In this document: positions 33,408 through 44,212 of the stretch, piece by piece | Numbering within the stretch: position 1 is the stretch's first letter | Layout: every line of letters starts with the position of its first letter | NCBI GenBank assembly: GCA_011799875.1 | Contig: CM022302.1 | Coordinates: 97,853,494 to 97,917,493, forward strand | DNA length: 64,000 bases | From: Thinopyrum elongatum | Taxonomy: Eukaryota; Streptophyta; Magnoliopsida; Poales; Poaceae | Reading direction: 5' to 3' | Made by a program: the position numbers and the translations under genes | Notes under the pieces: generated by a model | The model's database searches: none | What the model was told of the DNA's origin: nothing | Seen by the model: only the letters and a program-made list of their open reading frames with translations

Positions 33408-34286
33408 ATGTGGTCTCATGTTGTTCATCTTTATAATGTCTTTCTTGGAAATGATGGAAATGAAAATTGTGCTCAATTAACAGAAGAAGAATTCAATAAA
33501 ATGTTTGGCATGAATGATGAGCATGATTGCAATGTTGTTAGTATGAATTCTTTGAATATCCATGATGCTAATGATATGCAAAGCTACAAGCTTGGGGATG
33601 CTATGTTTGATGAAGATGATATTTTTAGTCCCCCAAGTTTTGATGAGAAAATTTATTATGATGAAAGCATGCCTCCTATTTATGATGATTATGGTGATGA
33701 CATGTATGCTATAAAGAGTGATGATATCCATGAAACTTGTCATCACGATTTTAATTTCCAATCACATGATAGTTATTTTGTTGAGTTTGCTCCCACCACT
33801 ATTCATGAGAATAAATTTGCGTGTGTGGAGAGTAAGAAAATTTCTATGCTTGTGGATCATGAAAAGAATGATTTATGTGATAGTTATATTGTTGAATTCA
33901 TTCATGATGCTACTGAAAATTATTATGAGACAGGAATATATGCTTCTACATATTTCAATAATATCAAGTTTCCTCTCTTTATGTTAAATTTTTTGAAGTT
34001 GCACTTGTTTTGCCTTCCTATGCTAGTTGATTCTTGTTCCCATAAATTGTTTGCTCACAAAATCCCTATGCATAGGAAGTGGGTTAGGCTTAAATGTGCT
34101 TGTAATGTGATTCATGATGCTCCCTTTATGTTTCAATTCTTATCTTTTATGCGAGCATCATTGAAATCATCATGCCTAGCTAAAAGGCATTATAGAAAAG
34201 CGCTTGTTGGGAGACAACCCAACACTTTTACCTACTATTTTTGTGTGTTCACATGGTTAGGCTACTGCAATGATCTTGTTTTATAG
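33408..34286 (+). CDS. Orphan ORF of unknown function in element G (292 residues)
   Basis: The ATG at 33408 (MWSHVVHLYNVFLG) is used. The product parallels the ORF of element A. It has an acidic N-terminal half (DEHDCNVVSMNSLNIHDANDMQ, then KLGDA), a shared CDSYIVEF, and a hydrophobic stretch (FPLFMLNFLKLHLFCLPML). The basic motif KIPMHRKWVRLKC and FQFLSFM follow. Where elements A and I end with TGA after SFM, this copy has CGA. The frame therefore runs 37 residues further, through the conserved downstream hairpins. Overall similarity to A is moderate, but domain order is kept, so it is an older branch of the same family. No enzymatic motif is visible. Function unknown; a membrane or packaging role is a guess. 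Confidence 0.55.
   Translation: MWSHVVHLYNVFLGNDGNENCAQLTEEEFNKMFGMNDEHDCNVVSMNSLNIHDANDMQSYKLGDAMFDEDDIFSPPSFDEKIYYDESMPPIYDDYGDDMYAIKSDDIHETCHHDFNFQSHDSYFVEFAPTTIHENKFACVESKKISMLVDHEKNDLCDSYIVEFIHDATENYYETGIYASTYFNNIKFPLFMLNFLKLHLFCLPMLVDSCSHKLFAHKIPMHRKWVRLKCACNVIHDAPFMFQFLSFMRASLKSSCLAKRHYRKALVGRQPNTFTYYFCVFTWLGYCNDLVL
34174..34222 (+). promoter_or_regulatory. Conserved hairpins of element G
   Basis: GCCTAGCTAAAAGGC (34174-34188) is identical to the element A copy, and TTGGG-AGACAA-CCCAA lies at 34207-34222. In this element the ORF reads through both because its stop codon is lost. Confidence 0.5.
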
Positions 34287-34800
34287 GTTTTGTTTCAATA
34301 AAGTGCCAAGTAAAGCCTTTGGGATAGTGTGGATGATAGTTGACTTGCTTCTGTGCAAAAACAGAAAGTTTTGCGCCCAGTGCAGAAATTCCTGTCTTTT
34401 ATGAGAACGTGGAAAAATTCTGAATTTTTTACAGTTGATGGATATACAAATTTTATACGTTTTCCTAATTTTTCAGAATTTCTGGAGTTAAATAAGTATG
34501 ACCTTAATTCAGATCTTTACGTACTGTTTTGTTTTTGGCAGATTCTGTTTTTCAATGCATAATTTGCTTGTTTTCTAGTTTCTATGGCTTATATAGCTTA
34601 ATATAAATTGTGGAAATTGTATATTACAGTAGGCATTGTGTGAGAACAATTATGAATCTTATCTTGACAGTACCAAAGTGAATGATTTGTCTTTATCATA
34701 CTAACTCATCTCACGAAGTTCCGTTAAGTTTTGTGTGATTGAAGTTTTCAAATTTTGGGTGAGATATCGATATGAGGAGAATAAGGAGTGACAAGACCCT

Positions 34801-35625
34801 AAGTTTGGGGATGCCCAAGGCACCCCCAAGGCAATATTCAAGGAATATCCAAGCAACTAAGCTTGGGGATGCCCCGGAAGGCATCCCCTCTTTCGTCTTC
34901 AACATTATCGGTAACCTCACTTGGAGCTATATTTTCATTCGTCACATGATATGAGTTTTGCTTGGAGAGTCATTTTATTTTATTAGGATTTGCTTGCTGT
35001 TATTTATAATAATGTTTTGCATCTCTTATTTCAATAAAAGTGGCAAGGATAGCCTTCACCATGCTTATTTTGCAAGTATATGAGTTGCTGTTTCAAAACA
35101 GAAAGTTTATCGCTGTTGCAAAAATTCCCTAGAAAATTTAGGATGCGATAAAATGTTGAATTTTTTTGCACAATAAGCTATGATAAATTTTCTACAGTTT
35201 GGTAATTTTTCAGAATTTTTGGAGTTAGGTAAGTATGAATAATATTGCACTCTTTACAGACTGTCCTGTTTAGACAGATTGCTGTTATGTTTGCATTGTT
35301 TGCATATGTTTGCTTGTTTAATGATTCTATTTGAGGATAGGAGTATTAAATATGCAGAGGCATTTAGTATGCAATATTAAATAATAATTTTAGTGATTTG
35401 CTACAGTATATAATGATAAGGTTTTTGCATTGATTTATACTAACTTATCTCACGAGTTCTTATTGAGTTTTGTGTGGATGAAGTTTTTAAGATTTAGGGA
35501 AACCGTGATATAAAAGGAATTAAGGAGACACAAAAGCTCAAGCTTGGGGATGCCCAAGGCATCCCAAGTTAATAATCCAAGAAGTCTCAAGCATCTAAGC
35601 TTGGGAATGCCCCGGTAGGCATCCC
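34801..35625 (+). repeat. Four polypurine-like/hairpin repeats in element G
   Basis: Two pairs, at 34801-34888 and 35540-35625. Each pair contains AAG(C/T)TTGGG(G/A)ATGC twice. Within each pair the first copy is followed by CCAAGGCA(C/T)CCC and the second by a palindrome of the type GGGGATGCCCCGGAAGGCATCCCC. Element A has one such pair; here the module is duplicated about 740 bases apart. Between them is T-rich DNA without an ORF. Confidence 0.75.
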
Positions 35626-36306
35626 ACCTTTCTTCATCAACAATTCTCGGTTAGCCTCGGTTGAGCCTAAGTTTTTGCTTCTTCACATGATGTGTGCTAT
35701 TCTTGGAATGTCATTTTATTTTGTTTTGCTTGTTGTTTTAATAAAATGCTTAGATCTGAAAGTTTTTAAATAAAAGAGAGTCCTCACATAGCTACCTATT
35801 TACTTAACTACTCATTTGATCTTCACTTATATCTTTTTGGAGTAGTTTGTCATTTACTCTCATGCTTCACTTAGATTATTTTGAGAGTTGAAAATTTTGA
35901 AGAAATACTTATGCTCTCGTGCTTCACTTAAATTTATTTGAGAGCTTGTTAGTAGCAATGGTAATATATAAATTTAGTCCCAAAGTGATAGATATTCAAG
36001 AGGGATATAATAAAAACTTTCATGTAGATCATTGGATATGATAAGTTTGATTCCTTGCAATAGTTTTGCGATATGGAGATAATAATATGTGAGTCATGTT
36101 GGTGACAAATTATGCTTTAGTAAGAATATTGGTGTTAAGGTTTGTGATTCCCTATGCAAGCACTAAAGTCAATAGTTATGCAATGAAATTACATCCTACT
36201 TGTGGTGCATTATTCGGTGTTAGTTATTCTCAATGCTCGTTTATGTGAATTTTCCTTTCTTGGTTGGTTGCTTCTCAATCTATTTGCTAGGCTCCATTTG
36301 TACTAA

Positions 36307-36834
36307 GTGGGAATACTACTTGTGCATCCAAAATCCCTAACCCCAGTTTTGCCACATGAGTCCACCATACCTACCTATATGTGGTATTTCCGCCGTTCTA
36401 AGCAAATTTGTATGTGCATCTCTAATTTTCAAAATAAATTTCCTTTTTGTGTGCTTGTACCGCTCATGAAGCGGCAGGGGGTGGCCAATATTTTCCATGC
36501 TAGAAGTGTTATTCTCAAGATGAGTGTTTATTCACTTGTCATTGCACGAGAGTACAGCAAAGGTATTAGGGATGCCCAGTCCCGAAATGAAAAAGAAATT
36601 TATTTTATGTTGTCAAATAATAAATTCCTTGGAAAGTGTTGGTATGGAGGGCACCCGTGGATACGGCTAGCCATGGATTGTGAAAGAATGGTGGAAAAAG
36701 GAATAAACTTTATTTTCTGTTTGGGAACCGCCTATGATATATCTAGCATGGAAAGTGTTGGGAATTACTCGGTCGTTTTCGTTGACGGGAAAAGTATGCC
36801 TCTCAAAATTTTTATCTCTCAATTTAAGCTTTGA
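36307..36834 (+). other. Open segment in element G internal domain, doubtful protein
   Basis: An uninterrupted frame of 175 codons begins at a GTG; the first ATG is some 23 codons inside. Recognisable peptides are WYGGHPWIRLAMDCERMVEKG and FIFCLGTAYDISS. I recognise no family. The corresponding part of element A is rearranged and not open. It could be the relic of an ORF from an ancestral element, or a conserved RNA region that happens to be open. Confidence 0.3.
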
Positions 36835-37381
36835 GCTCTGGCACCTCTACAAATCCCTACTTCCCTCTGCGAAGGGCCTATCTATTTACTTTATGCATTT
36901 TTTATTTGAGTCTCTATCTTCTCTTATAAAGCACCAACTAAGGGGCACTATGATCGTACTTGAGCATTGGATGTAGCTAATATGCGAGTGTGTTTTATGA
37001 ATGGATCAATGATTGAGCATGATGGGCTAGGGATAACTTTCTTTAGTGTTGATATTTTGAAAGACATGATTGCTTGTTGATATGCTTGAGTATTGATGTC
37101 TTCATGTCAAATTATGGACTATTGCTTTGAATCATTCAAGTCCAAATGTCCATGCTACAAAAGAAAGAGTATATGATGAATATGATAGGTAGCTTTCCAC
37201 AACAAAAATTCTGTTTTCAATTTCTACTTTATCATGATAAGTTTTATGAGAAAGAGTTGTTGTTATGATGCTAGAAAAAGTGATTGAAATTATCATTGAT
37301 CAAACTTATGCATTTTGCTAGCATTCACACTTCATAAATTATTTCTTTTATCATTTACCTACCCAAGGACGAGTAGGAATT

Positions 37382-37395
37382 AAGCTTGGGGATGC
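37382..37395 (+). promoter_or_regulatory. Polypurine-like tract of element G
   Basis: AAGCTTGGGGATGC directly precedes the 3' LTR TGATACGTCTCC. It is the same 14-mer found repeatedly inside elements A, G and I. Confidence 0.65.
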
Positions 37396-39032
37396 TGATA
37401 CGTCTCCAACGTATCTATAATTTATGAAGTATTCATGCTGTTATATTATCATTCTTGGATGTTTTACAATCATTTTATAGCAACTTTATATCATTTTTGG
37501 GACTAACCTATTGACATAGTGCCCAGTGCCAGTTGCTGTTTTTTGCTTGTTTTTTACATCGCAGAAAATCAATACCAAACGGAGTCCAAACGCAGCGAAA
37601 CTTTTTGGAGATTTTTTTCGGGACCAGAAGACACCCGGTGGGCCAAAGAAGTACCAGAGGGGAGCTCCGAGGAGAGCACAACCCACCAGGGCGCGCCTGG
37701 GGGCCCAGGCGCGCCCAGGTGGGTTGTGCCCACCTCGATGGTCTCCCGCACCGCCTCTTCGCCCTATAAATTGCCAAATATTCCAAAAACCCTCGGGGTA
37801 ACTCTAGATCAGATGTTTTGCCGCCACAAGCCTCCGTAGCCACGAAAAATCAATCTAGACCCCATTCCGGCACCCTACCGGAGGGGGAAATCATCACTGG
37901 TGGCCATCTTCATCATCCCGGCGGCCATCATGATGAGGAGGGAGTAGTCCACCCTCGGGGCTGAGGGTTTGTACCAGTAGCTATGTGTTTAATCTCTCTC
38001 TCTCGTGTTCTTGAGATGTCACGATCTTGATGTATCGCGGGCTTTGTTAATATAGTTGGATCATATGGTGTTTTCCCCTCTCTATCTTGTTGTGGATTGA
38101 GTTTTCCCTTTGAGATTTCATTCTTATCGGATTGAATACTTTTATGGATTTGAGAGCACTTGACCTATGTCTTGGCACTCAACTCGCGGATTCCCGAGGT
38201 GACATTGGGGTAATCTATGCATAGGGGTTGATGCACGTTCTCGTCTTTGTTTCTCTGGTAGAAATCTTGGGGCACTCTTTGAGGTTCTTTGTGTTGGATT
38301 GAGTATTATGAATCTGAAATTGCTTGATGCATATCGCATAATCAACTCACGGATACTCGCGGTGACATTGGAGTATCTAGGTGACATTAGAGTTGGTTGA
38401 TGTGTATCATATGGTATTATTTTAGTACGAACTCTTGGTTAGATCGATCGGAAAGAATAGCTTGGTGTTATTTTAGTACGAACTCTTGGATAGATTGATC
38501 GAAAAGAATAGCTTTGAGGTGGTTTCGTATCCTACAAACAATTTATTCATATGTTCTTCGCTAGATAGGAACTTTGGAGTGATTCTTCATCGTACGTTGA
38601 GGGAAGGTTATATGATCCAATTATATTAGCATTGTTGAGAGATTGCACTAGCGAAAGTACGGACTCTAGGCCTCATTTTCAAGCATTGCAATATCGTTTG
38701 TGCTCCGTTTTATCAATTGCTACCTTGCTGTTTTTTATTGTTACTATTACAAAAATCAATATCTACTATCATTACTACACTTTTATCACCATCTCTTCGC
38801 CGAACTAGTGCACCTATACAATTTACCATTGTATTTGGTGTGTTGGGGACACAAGAGACTTTTTATTATTTGGTTGCAGGGTTGTTTGAGAGAGACCATC
38901 TTAATCCTACGCCTCCCACGGATTGATAAACCTTAGGTCATCCACTTGAGGTAAATTTGCTACTGTCCTACAAAACTCTGCGCTTGGAGGCCCAACACGA
39001 GTCTACAAGAACAAGTTGTGTGGTAGACATCA
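37396..39032 (+). repeat. 3' LTR of element G
   Basis: 1,637 bases, TGATACGTCTCC to GTAGACATCA. About 37650-37760 contains a GC-rich palindromic patch (GGGCGCGCCTGGGGGCCCAGGCGCGCCC). Its right end touches a fold-back MITE. Confidence 0.88.
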
Positions 39033-39249
39033 TAGTCCCCTTTATATTATGTGCCATATTTTGACCTTAAATTTAACCAACAAAATGTTAAAGCATGTTA
39101 CAAAAATTATATAATTGGAAACTATGTTCAAATACGAATCCAACGATATAATCTCTGGCGACATGTATTCGTATTTTATTAGTTAAATCTCTAGTCAAAA
39201 TTTGGCACAAAAATATATAGACGACTTATAAACCAGAACGGGGGTAGTA
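39033..39249. mobile_element. Fold-back MITE, Stowaway/mariner-like
   Basis: About 217 bases forming one long imperfect palindrome. The left arm GTGCCATATTTTGACC... and the right arm ...CAAAATTTGGCAC pair over about 50 bases. The outer right end ACTTATAAACCAGAACGGGGG has the look of a grass Stowaway-type terminus. TA dinucleotides occur at both ends, as expected for a mariner-type target duplication. The left terminal repeat appears shortened. Confidence 0.6.
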
Positions 39250-39494
39250 GGTAATTTAATCTCAAATGTTTTTATTTTATTAACCGTATGTGTAAGTGTC
39301 CTTTCGTCCTCCTCTCGCACGTCTTGTCACCCCGCTGCCACGGACGGCTTAGAGCGCAAGCTTGAGCAGCGCGCGGGGGTGTTCTTTTGGCCAAACGGTG
39401 GTTAGCCCGTTCCTGCGCAACTGCGCAGGTTCCCGCGCAAGCTTCCCGCCCGACTCGGTGAAATCCCCCAAAATCCCAATGCTTACCGGCCTGC

Positions 39495-39502
39495 TATATA
39501 AA
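39495..39502 (+). promoter_or_regulatory. TATA box upstream of the 39584 ORF
   Basis: TATATAAA sits 82 bases before an ATG in a GC-rich, promoter-like context. A start site near 39530 would give a leader of about 50 bases. Confidence 0.45.
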
Positions 39503-39583
39503 CCCTCACGGCCGGCGAGTCCTGCGTCGCATTTTCCCCTCCCTCCCTGTAGCTTATCTCGTCTGCTTCTCCCACAATCACCA

Positions 39584-40183
39584 ATGGCACCGGTCCGTCG
39601 TCGTCGCTCAGCCACTCCACCATCATTAGAGGACAGCTCCAGCTAGGAGGCTACACCGCGGCGGCGGTGCAGTCCCCGGCGTAGTGTAGTGCGCGTGGCG
39701 TCCCTGTTGGGTGTGCGCGGAACACCCACCACACGCTCCGCCGCCGCTACCCGTCGGCAGATGTTGCCGGCTGCCATTGTCGCCACCCCACCGTCTGCCG
39801 CCGTGACCGCCACACCACCATCGAAAGCCAGGGCCATCGCCCGCTCCGCCGCCGCAGCTCGAAGGCGGGAGGTGGCCGTCGTGGCCGCCACCCCACTGCC
39901 GGCCACCGTGGCCATCACCCGCTCCGCCGCCGCGGCCCGAAGGCGGGAGGTGGTGGTCATGGCCGCCACCCCATCGTCGGCCGCCGTGGCCGCCAGCCCA
40001 CCGTTGACCGATACCCAATATACACAATATGACAGATGCAAATCTTACCAAATTGTCTGTACGTGGTTGCACACGGGTCATCCAAAACAACCGTTTGCGT
40101 TGAAGGGATGTACAAATCCTGCTCGGCACATTTTCTCTTGGCTTAGCGCCGAAGTCTGGCTTTGCATACCGTATTCAATCTGA
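39584..40183 (+). pseudogene. Ala/Arg-rich ORF of unknown function, early nonsense codon
   Basis: The ATG at 39584 gives MAPVRRRRSATPPSLEDSSS, then TAG (39644-39646). The same frame then stays open to 40183. Downstream it contains two imperfect copies of a 21-residue repeat (RSAAAARRREVAVVAATPLP and RSAAAARRREVVVMAATPSS). The last ~55 codons enter CACTA-like repeats. Composition is very GC-rich, so openness alone is weak evidence. The TATA box and the repeats are the reasons it is listed. No family recognised. Confidence 0.35.
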
Positions 40184-40400
40184 ACCATTTGCGCTGAAGA
40201 GATGCACAAATCCTGCGCTGCGAATTTTCCCTTGACTTACTAGGGAAGACCATAGCTCTCACTTTACATACGGGTGTTCTATCTAAAACGTTTGCGATCA
40301 AGAGCTGCACAAATCCTGCTCGGCACATTTTCCCTTGGCTTCCTGGGGAAGCTGTCGGTTTGCATACGGGTGTTCTAACTAAAATGTTTGCGATGAGTGT
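40085..40400 (+). repeat. About 97-bp tandem repeats, subterminal type
   Basis: Units are anchored by TTTGCGTTGAAGGGATG (40093), TTTGCGCTGAAGAGATG (40188), TTTGCGATCAAGAGCTG (40289) and a partial TTTGCGATGAGTG (40386). Each full unit continues with ACAAATCCTGC and a TTTTCxCTTGxCTT block. Spacing is 95-101 bases. Confidence 0.65.
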
Positions 40401-40560
40401 TTTATATTTAAAAACCATTTACATTTTTTTAAAGAAAATCGTTTGATAAGTCTGTACATTAAGAGAGTAAAATGCAAGTTCGTTCAAACCATATCTTTAA
40501 TTCAGTCACACTGCGAATTTATATTCATATGATCGAGATACAGTATTAAACCCAAAAAAT

Positions 40561-41404
40561 CTATTTCCGGCGACGGCGGAGGTGGCGTGCCGCGCCGGCA
40601 TTGTCATTGTCGTCCTCCGGGATGCCGTTGTTGAAGTCTTCAAGGCAGCACAGAATGTTCTTCACTTGGAAATCAAACATCATGTCGTCGCGCGATCGAC
40701 GGGCGGGGCGCGGGAGGACGGCAACTGGCGGCGCTGCGAGGTAGCGGTCGACGGCGGTGTCCCATGCCGCTGAGGGGGGCGCGCGCACGGGCACAGGGAC
40801 CGGCGCCGCGGTGGGTGCAGGGGCGCGCACGGGGACCGGCACCGCGGTGGGTGCAGGGGAGCGCACGGGCACGGGCGCTGGCGCTCGCATGTACACGAGC
40901 TCGCGCGGGTCCGCGGAGACCTCGCTGACGCTCGCGGCTTCCAGCTCTGTGATAGTGCTCGGCGACCAGCCCGTCAATGCTATGGGGATGGTTGCTGGCG
41001 CGGGCGCGGGGCAGCCACCGCCACGGCTAGCTCATTCAGGGCCATGTCCATGAGGCCCCATTCCTCCTTATTTTCTATCTCCTCCGGCTCGGAGTTGACT
41101 TCACCAAACTTGAAGACTAGTGGCGGATGATCGCCATGGCGTTGGTGGAGGTCTCCGGGGGGGAGGGGAATGGGAGGCGAATAGTAAGGCCGCTCGTATT
41201 AAACAGCGGCTCGGGCGCCATTAATGGAGAGGATGCGAGCAAGACGGGCGGCCATGGAAGTCAAAGGGCTCTCTTCCCAATGAGCCTGCGCAGCGTATAG
41301 CTCGCACGCTTCCCGGTGAGCCCGTGCATTGTAGGACAGCTTGCACGCCTCTCGGTCAGCCTGCGCACCGGACTGCGCTCGCATGCCTCCCGTTCAGTCA
41401 AGCA
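40561..41404 (-). pseudogene. Decayed minus-strand gene of unknown function (about 280 codons)
   Basis: Fragments line up on the minus strand. From about 41384: REACKLSYNARAHREACELY and HWEESPLTSMAARLARIL, then TAA at 41196-41198. The same frame continues with YYSPPIPLPPGDLHQ, PPLVFKFGEVNSEPEEIEN and EEWGLMDMALNELAVAVAA. A one-base frameshift near 40995 leads into LTGWSPSTITELEAASVSEV, proline-valine repeats (APAPVPVRSPAPTAVPVPV) and RDDMMFDFQVKNILCCLEDF. It ends with an Arg/Lys tail at 40561. One stop and one frameshift across coherent coding sequence indicate a recently inactivated gene. I do not recognise the family. Acidic and proline-rich character suggests a nuclear or structural role at most (guess). 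No start codon was fixed upstream of 41384. Confidence 0.5.
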
Positions 41405-41527
41405 GCCGTCCGCACGTCACCTCCTATAGCCATTAAAAGAGAGACACATGGCGTCACGTGAATGGTTAACAGAACGCACATGATTTAAATTATACAAACG
41501 TTTGAGATGTTAAAGTGGTAGCTATTT

Positions 41528-43930
41528 GTTTCAAAATGCCTTTGTTGGCTGTTATTGGAGTGCGCCTTCTCTCAAAATGGACACGAAAAATACCACAGCA
41601 TGTCGGGTGCCATTCCATGATAGCATGCCAAGTTTCATGAATTTCAGACGAGTTTTGGATTTACTAGAATTTAAAAACAAAGTATCTCAATGTTTTGCCG
41701 GCAATCAACAGTGCCCTCGTGTTTGAAATTCATTCCCATTTCTTGCATGGGACCTAAGCATGCACCCAAGGACACACATTTGATATGTCAACCCATTTTT
41801 CTGCACTGGAGCATGTGCATGTAGTTCAAATTTGAATTATGCACATAAAATGCCTAGAAAACCCAGTTAATGTATAAAAATGTCCAAGAGAACCCCGAAA
41901 AATCCCAAAAATTGACACAACACTCCTGTCATTCTATGTTGACACTAGAAAATTTTGAAAGCAAGAAGAGGCAACGGATATCGTTTCGTCCCCAAAGGTG
42001 GCACGTTCACTACCGAAACCATCAGGCTTGTTGTGAGAAGCTCTGGTTTGCGAGAAGCTTATACCCAAACCTGCCCCAAATGGGACAAAAAATTTACCAC
42101 AGCATGTTGATGCCGCTCCATGATAGCATGTCAAGTTTCATGAACTTCAGACGAGTTTTGGATTTACTAGAATTTAAAAACCATGTATCTCAATGTTTGC
42201 GGCCGAGCGACGATGGTGAGGTGTTTGACATTCATTCACATTTCTTGCATGAGACCTAAGCATGCAACCAAGGACACAGATTTGATTTTTCAACCAATTT
42301 ACATGCACTGGAGCATGTGCCTGTAGTTCAAATTTGAATTATGCGCATAAATGCATAGAAAACTCAGTTAATATATAAAAATGTCCAAACGAAGCCCGAA
42401 AAATTCCTAAAATTAACACAACACTCATGTTGTTCTATGTTGACACTAGAAAAAAATTGAAATCAAGAAGAGGCAACAGATATCGTTTCGTCCAGAAAGG
42501 TGAAACGTTCCCTACCGTAACCATGAGGCTTGTTGTGAGAAGCTCTGGTTTGTGAGAAGCTTATACCCCAACCTGCCCCAAATGGGACAATATTTTTACC
42601 ACGGCATGTTGATGCCGTTCCATGCTAGCATGTCAAGTTTCATAAATTTCAGACGCGTTTTCGATTTACTAGAATTTAAAAACCATGTATCTCAATGTTA
42701 GCGGCCGAGCGACGGTGGCAAGGTGTTTGACATTCATTCTCATTTCTTGCATGGGACTTAAGCATGCAACCAAGGACACACATTTCAATTTTGAACCCAT
42801 TTATATGCACTAGAGCATGTGCATGTAATTCAAATTTGAATTATGCACATAAATGCATAGAAAACTCACTTAATGTATAAAACAGTCCAAGCGAACCCCG
42901 AAAAATCCCAAAATTTGACACAACACTCCTGTTGTTCTATGTTGACACGAGAAAAATTTTGAAAGTAAGAAGAGGCAACAGATATCGTTTCGTCCCCCAG
43001 GGTGGCACGTTCCCTACCGAAACCATCAGGCTTGTTGTGAGAGAAGCTCTGGTTTGCGAGAAGCTTATACCCAAACCTGCCCCAAATGGGACAATATTTT
43101 TACCACGGCATGTCGATGCCATTCCATGATACCATGCCAAGTTTCATGAATTTCAGACGAGTTTTCGATTTACTAGAATTTTAAAACCATGTATCTCAAT
43201 GTTAGCGGCCGAGCGACAGTGTCAAGGTGTTTGACATTCATTCTCATTTCTTGCATGTGACCTAAGCTTGCAAACAAGGACACACATTTGATTTTTCAAC
43301 CCGTTTTTATGCACTGGAACATGTGCATGTAGTTCAATTTTGAATTATGCACATAAATGCCTAGAAAACTTAGTTAACGTATAAAAATGTCCAAACGATC
43401 CCCGAAAAATTCCAAAATTTAACACGACACTCCTGTTGTTCTATGTTGACACCAGGAAAAAATTGAAAGCAAGAAGAGGCGACGAATATCGTTTTGTCCA
43501 CAAAGGTGACACGTTTCCCTAACGGAACCATGAGGCTTCTTGTGAGAAGCTTATACCGTAACCTGCCCCAAATGGGACAATATTTTTTACCCCAGCATGT
43601 TGATGCCATTCCATGATAGCATGCCAAGGTTCATGAATTTCAGACGGGTTTTGGATTTACTAGAATTACAAAAGCAAGTACCTCAACGTTTGCCGGAGAG
43701 CCACGGTGCCGTGGTGTTCGAAATTTATCCCCATTTCTTGCATGGGACATAAGCATAAACCCATGGACACATATATGATTTTACAACCCATGTTGGTGCA
43801 CCGGAGCATGTGCATGTAGTTTAATTTTGAATTGTGCACCTGAAATGGCTAGAAAACCAAGTTAATGTATAAAAATGTCCAAACGAACCCTGAATAATTC
43901 TAATTTTTTTACGACACACCTATAGTTCGA
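41528..43930. repeat. Tandem array of about 503-bp units, about 4.8 copies
   Basis: The anchor (A)TTTCAGACGxGTTTTxGATTT recurs at 41641, 42144, 42646, 43150 and 43637 (intervals 503, 502, 504, 487). Each unit also contains TTGCATGxGACxTAAGCxTGC, TGGAxCATGTGCxTGTAGTT, GAAGAGGCxACxxATATCGTTT and CTGCCCCAAATGGGACAA. Divergence between neighbours is visible but modest. ORFs within it are shadows. Confidence 0.85.
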
Positions 43931-44212
43931 TGTTCACTGCAGATAAAAGTTCTAGCAATTCAAACACCCTCCATTGCCGCTGTGACCCCATTATTTAATT
44001 CAAATCAAGATGAAAAATTAAGTAGATCGCACATAGTTTATTATCACCAACCATGTGAGATGCAGTACAAAATATCTTGGAGCACCGTCGGAGTATAGTA
44101 CACCTATGGCTTACGCGAGAAGGTGCGTCGGCTACAGTCCACAGCCGGCGTGTCAAGCACACTAGCTCACTCCCCAAATATCATTTCACTGTTCAATCGT
44201 CGCCGGTGAAAG
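43931..44212. other. Spacer between the tandem array and the alanine-rich ORF
   Basis: About 280 bases with no ORF or repeat structure that I can support. The last 120 bases are GC-rich and could hold the 5' part of the ORF at 44213, but no TATA box was seen. Confidence 0.4.

Larger units (their letters stand above)
32350..39032 (+). mobile_element. Non-autonomous LTR retrotransposon G (5' LTR truncated)
   Basis: A 5' LTR remnant (32350-33272), a tRNA-Asp-type primer site (33283-33300), a 4.1 kb internal domain with a homologue of the element A orphan ORF, a purine-like tract, and a full 3' LTR (37396-39032). There is no gag or pol. The first ~714 LTR bases are missing at the left, replaced by CACTA-like DNA, so no target duplication can be checked. 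Confidence 0.88.

Noticed and set aside
39689..40183. Independent gene starting at a GTG codon
   Set aside because: Same frame as the ATG at 39584 after a nonsense codon; treated as one decayed ORF, with low confidence.
40085..40400. CRISPR-like array
   Set aside because: Repeats of about 97 bp diverge from each other, lack uniform spacers, and the DNA is a plant genome.
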